A program made the translations under genes and the position numbers. The notes beneath the pieces were generated by a model, which saw nothing but the letters and a program-made list of their open reading frames with translations, did not search any database and was not told where the DNA came from. A DNA stretch of 64,000 nucleotides from Alkanindiges illinoisensis (GTDB lineage Bacteria; Pseudomonadota; Gammaproteobacteria; Pseudomonadales; Moraxellaceae): positions 124,001 through 188,000 of the forward strand of contig NZ_SNTY01000025.1 in NCBI RefSeq assembly GCF_004377485.1, in the 5' to 3' direction. Shown piece by piece: positions 63,883 to 64,000 of the stretch; position 1 is the first letter of the stretch, and every line of letters starts with the position of its first letter.

Positions 63883-64000
63883 TACTGAATCAAAAATGCT
63901 GTGGCAAAATTGATCAAAGCTTTTTGGTTTTGTAGTGCTGTGTTAAGCCAGCCTGCGAGTTGTTTATAAAATAGTGACTTAGTAATGACTTGGGTTGGGT

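Overview
The window looks like an ordinary chromosomal segment of a gammaproteobacterium, most likely Moraxellaceae (Acinetobacter/Alkanindiges type). The basis is remembered protein similarity and gene order, not a search: ParC numbering (S84/E88, catalytic Y124), the AtpE/AtpB sequences, PepA, FadD, AmtB with a long periplasmic leader, two TorF-type porins around glnK-amtB, and the parE-yqiA, nrdR-ribD, argS-SPOR and zur-znuCB neighbourhoods. Base composition is moderate by eye, with AT-rich intergenic stretches. I see no rRNA, tRNA, CRISPR array, insertion sequence, prophage or plasmid gene.

Layout: 1-3.1 kb holds the start of lptF (leftward), then pepA, holC and a Gln/Glu-rich coiled-coil gene. 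3.1-7.4 kb is a leftward riboflavin/NrdR block (nrdR-ribD, an orphan D12-class adenine methyltransferase, a small secreted protein, ribE). 7.5-14 kb is a nitrogen block (glnK-amtB, two torF paralogues) with ubiK and comM between. 14-25.4 kb carries ppa, a MAPEG protein, fadD and a topoisomerase IV region (parC, ankyrin protein, HPF-like factor, parE, HAD phosphatase, yqiA). 25.9-36.6 kb is mixed accessory/metabolic: lipase-like hydrolase, gshA-dsbB, DUF924, lipoprotein plus S4 protein, EamA exporter opposite an AraC regulator, OhrR-like regulator plus glutathione peroxidase, a secreted beta-helix protein and a mutarotase. 36.9-44.2 kb is the complete atpIBEFHAGDC operon. 44.4-47.7 kb is the zinc uptake locus (znuA opposite zur-znuC-znuB). 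47.9-64 kb holds a Dyp peroxidase, argS, a SPOR protein, TetR and SDR genes, a methyltransferase opposite a haem-oxygenase-like diiron enzyme, a second TetR, phoBR, an NTF2-like protein and two DUF445 membrane proteins.

No obvious new defence or mobile system is present. The best leads are: (1) sigma-54 type promoters in front of both glnK and the second torF, tying a porin-like protein to nitrogen control; (2) a member of the haem-oxygenase-like diiron oxidase superfamily with a complete ligand set and unknown substrate; (3) a perfect 20-bp palindrome laid over the predicted promoter of the SDR gene, and 16-bp iterated repeats in front of the neighbouring tetR; (4) a strongly folded spacer between argS and the SPOR gene; (5) a 14-bp-periodic repeat after phoR; (6) an OhrR-type peroxide sensor paired with glutathione peroxidase; (7) an orphan DNA methyltransferase in the riboflavin locus.
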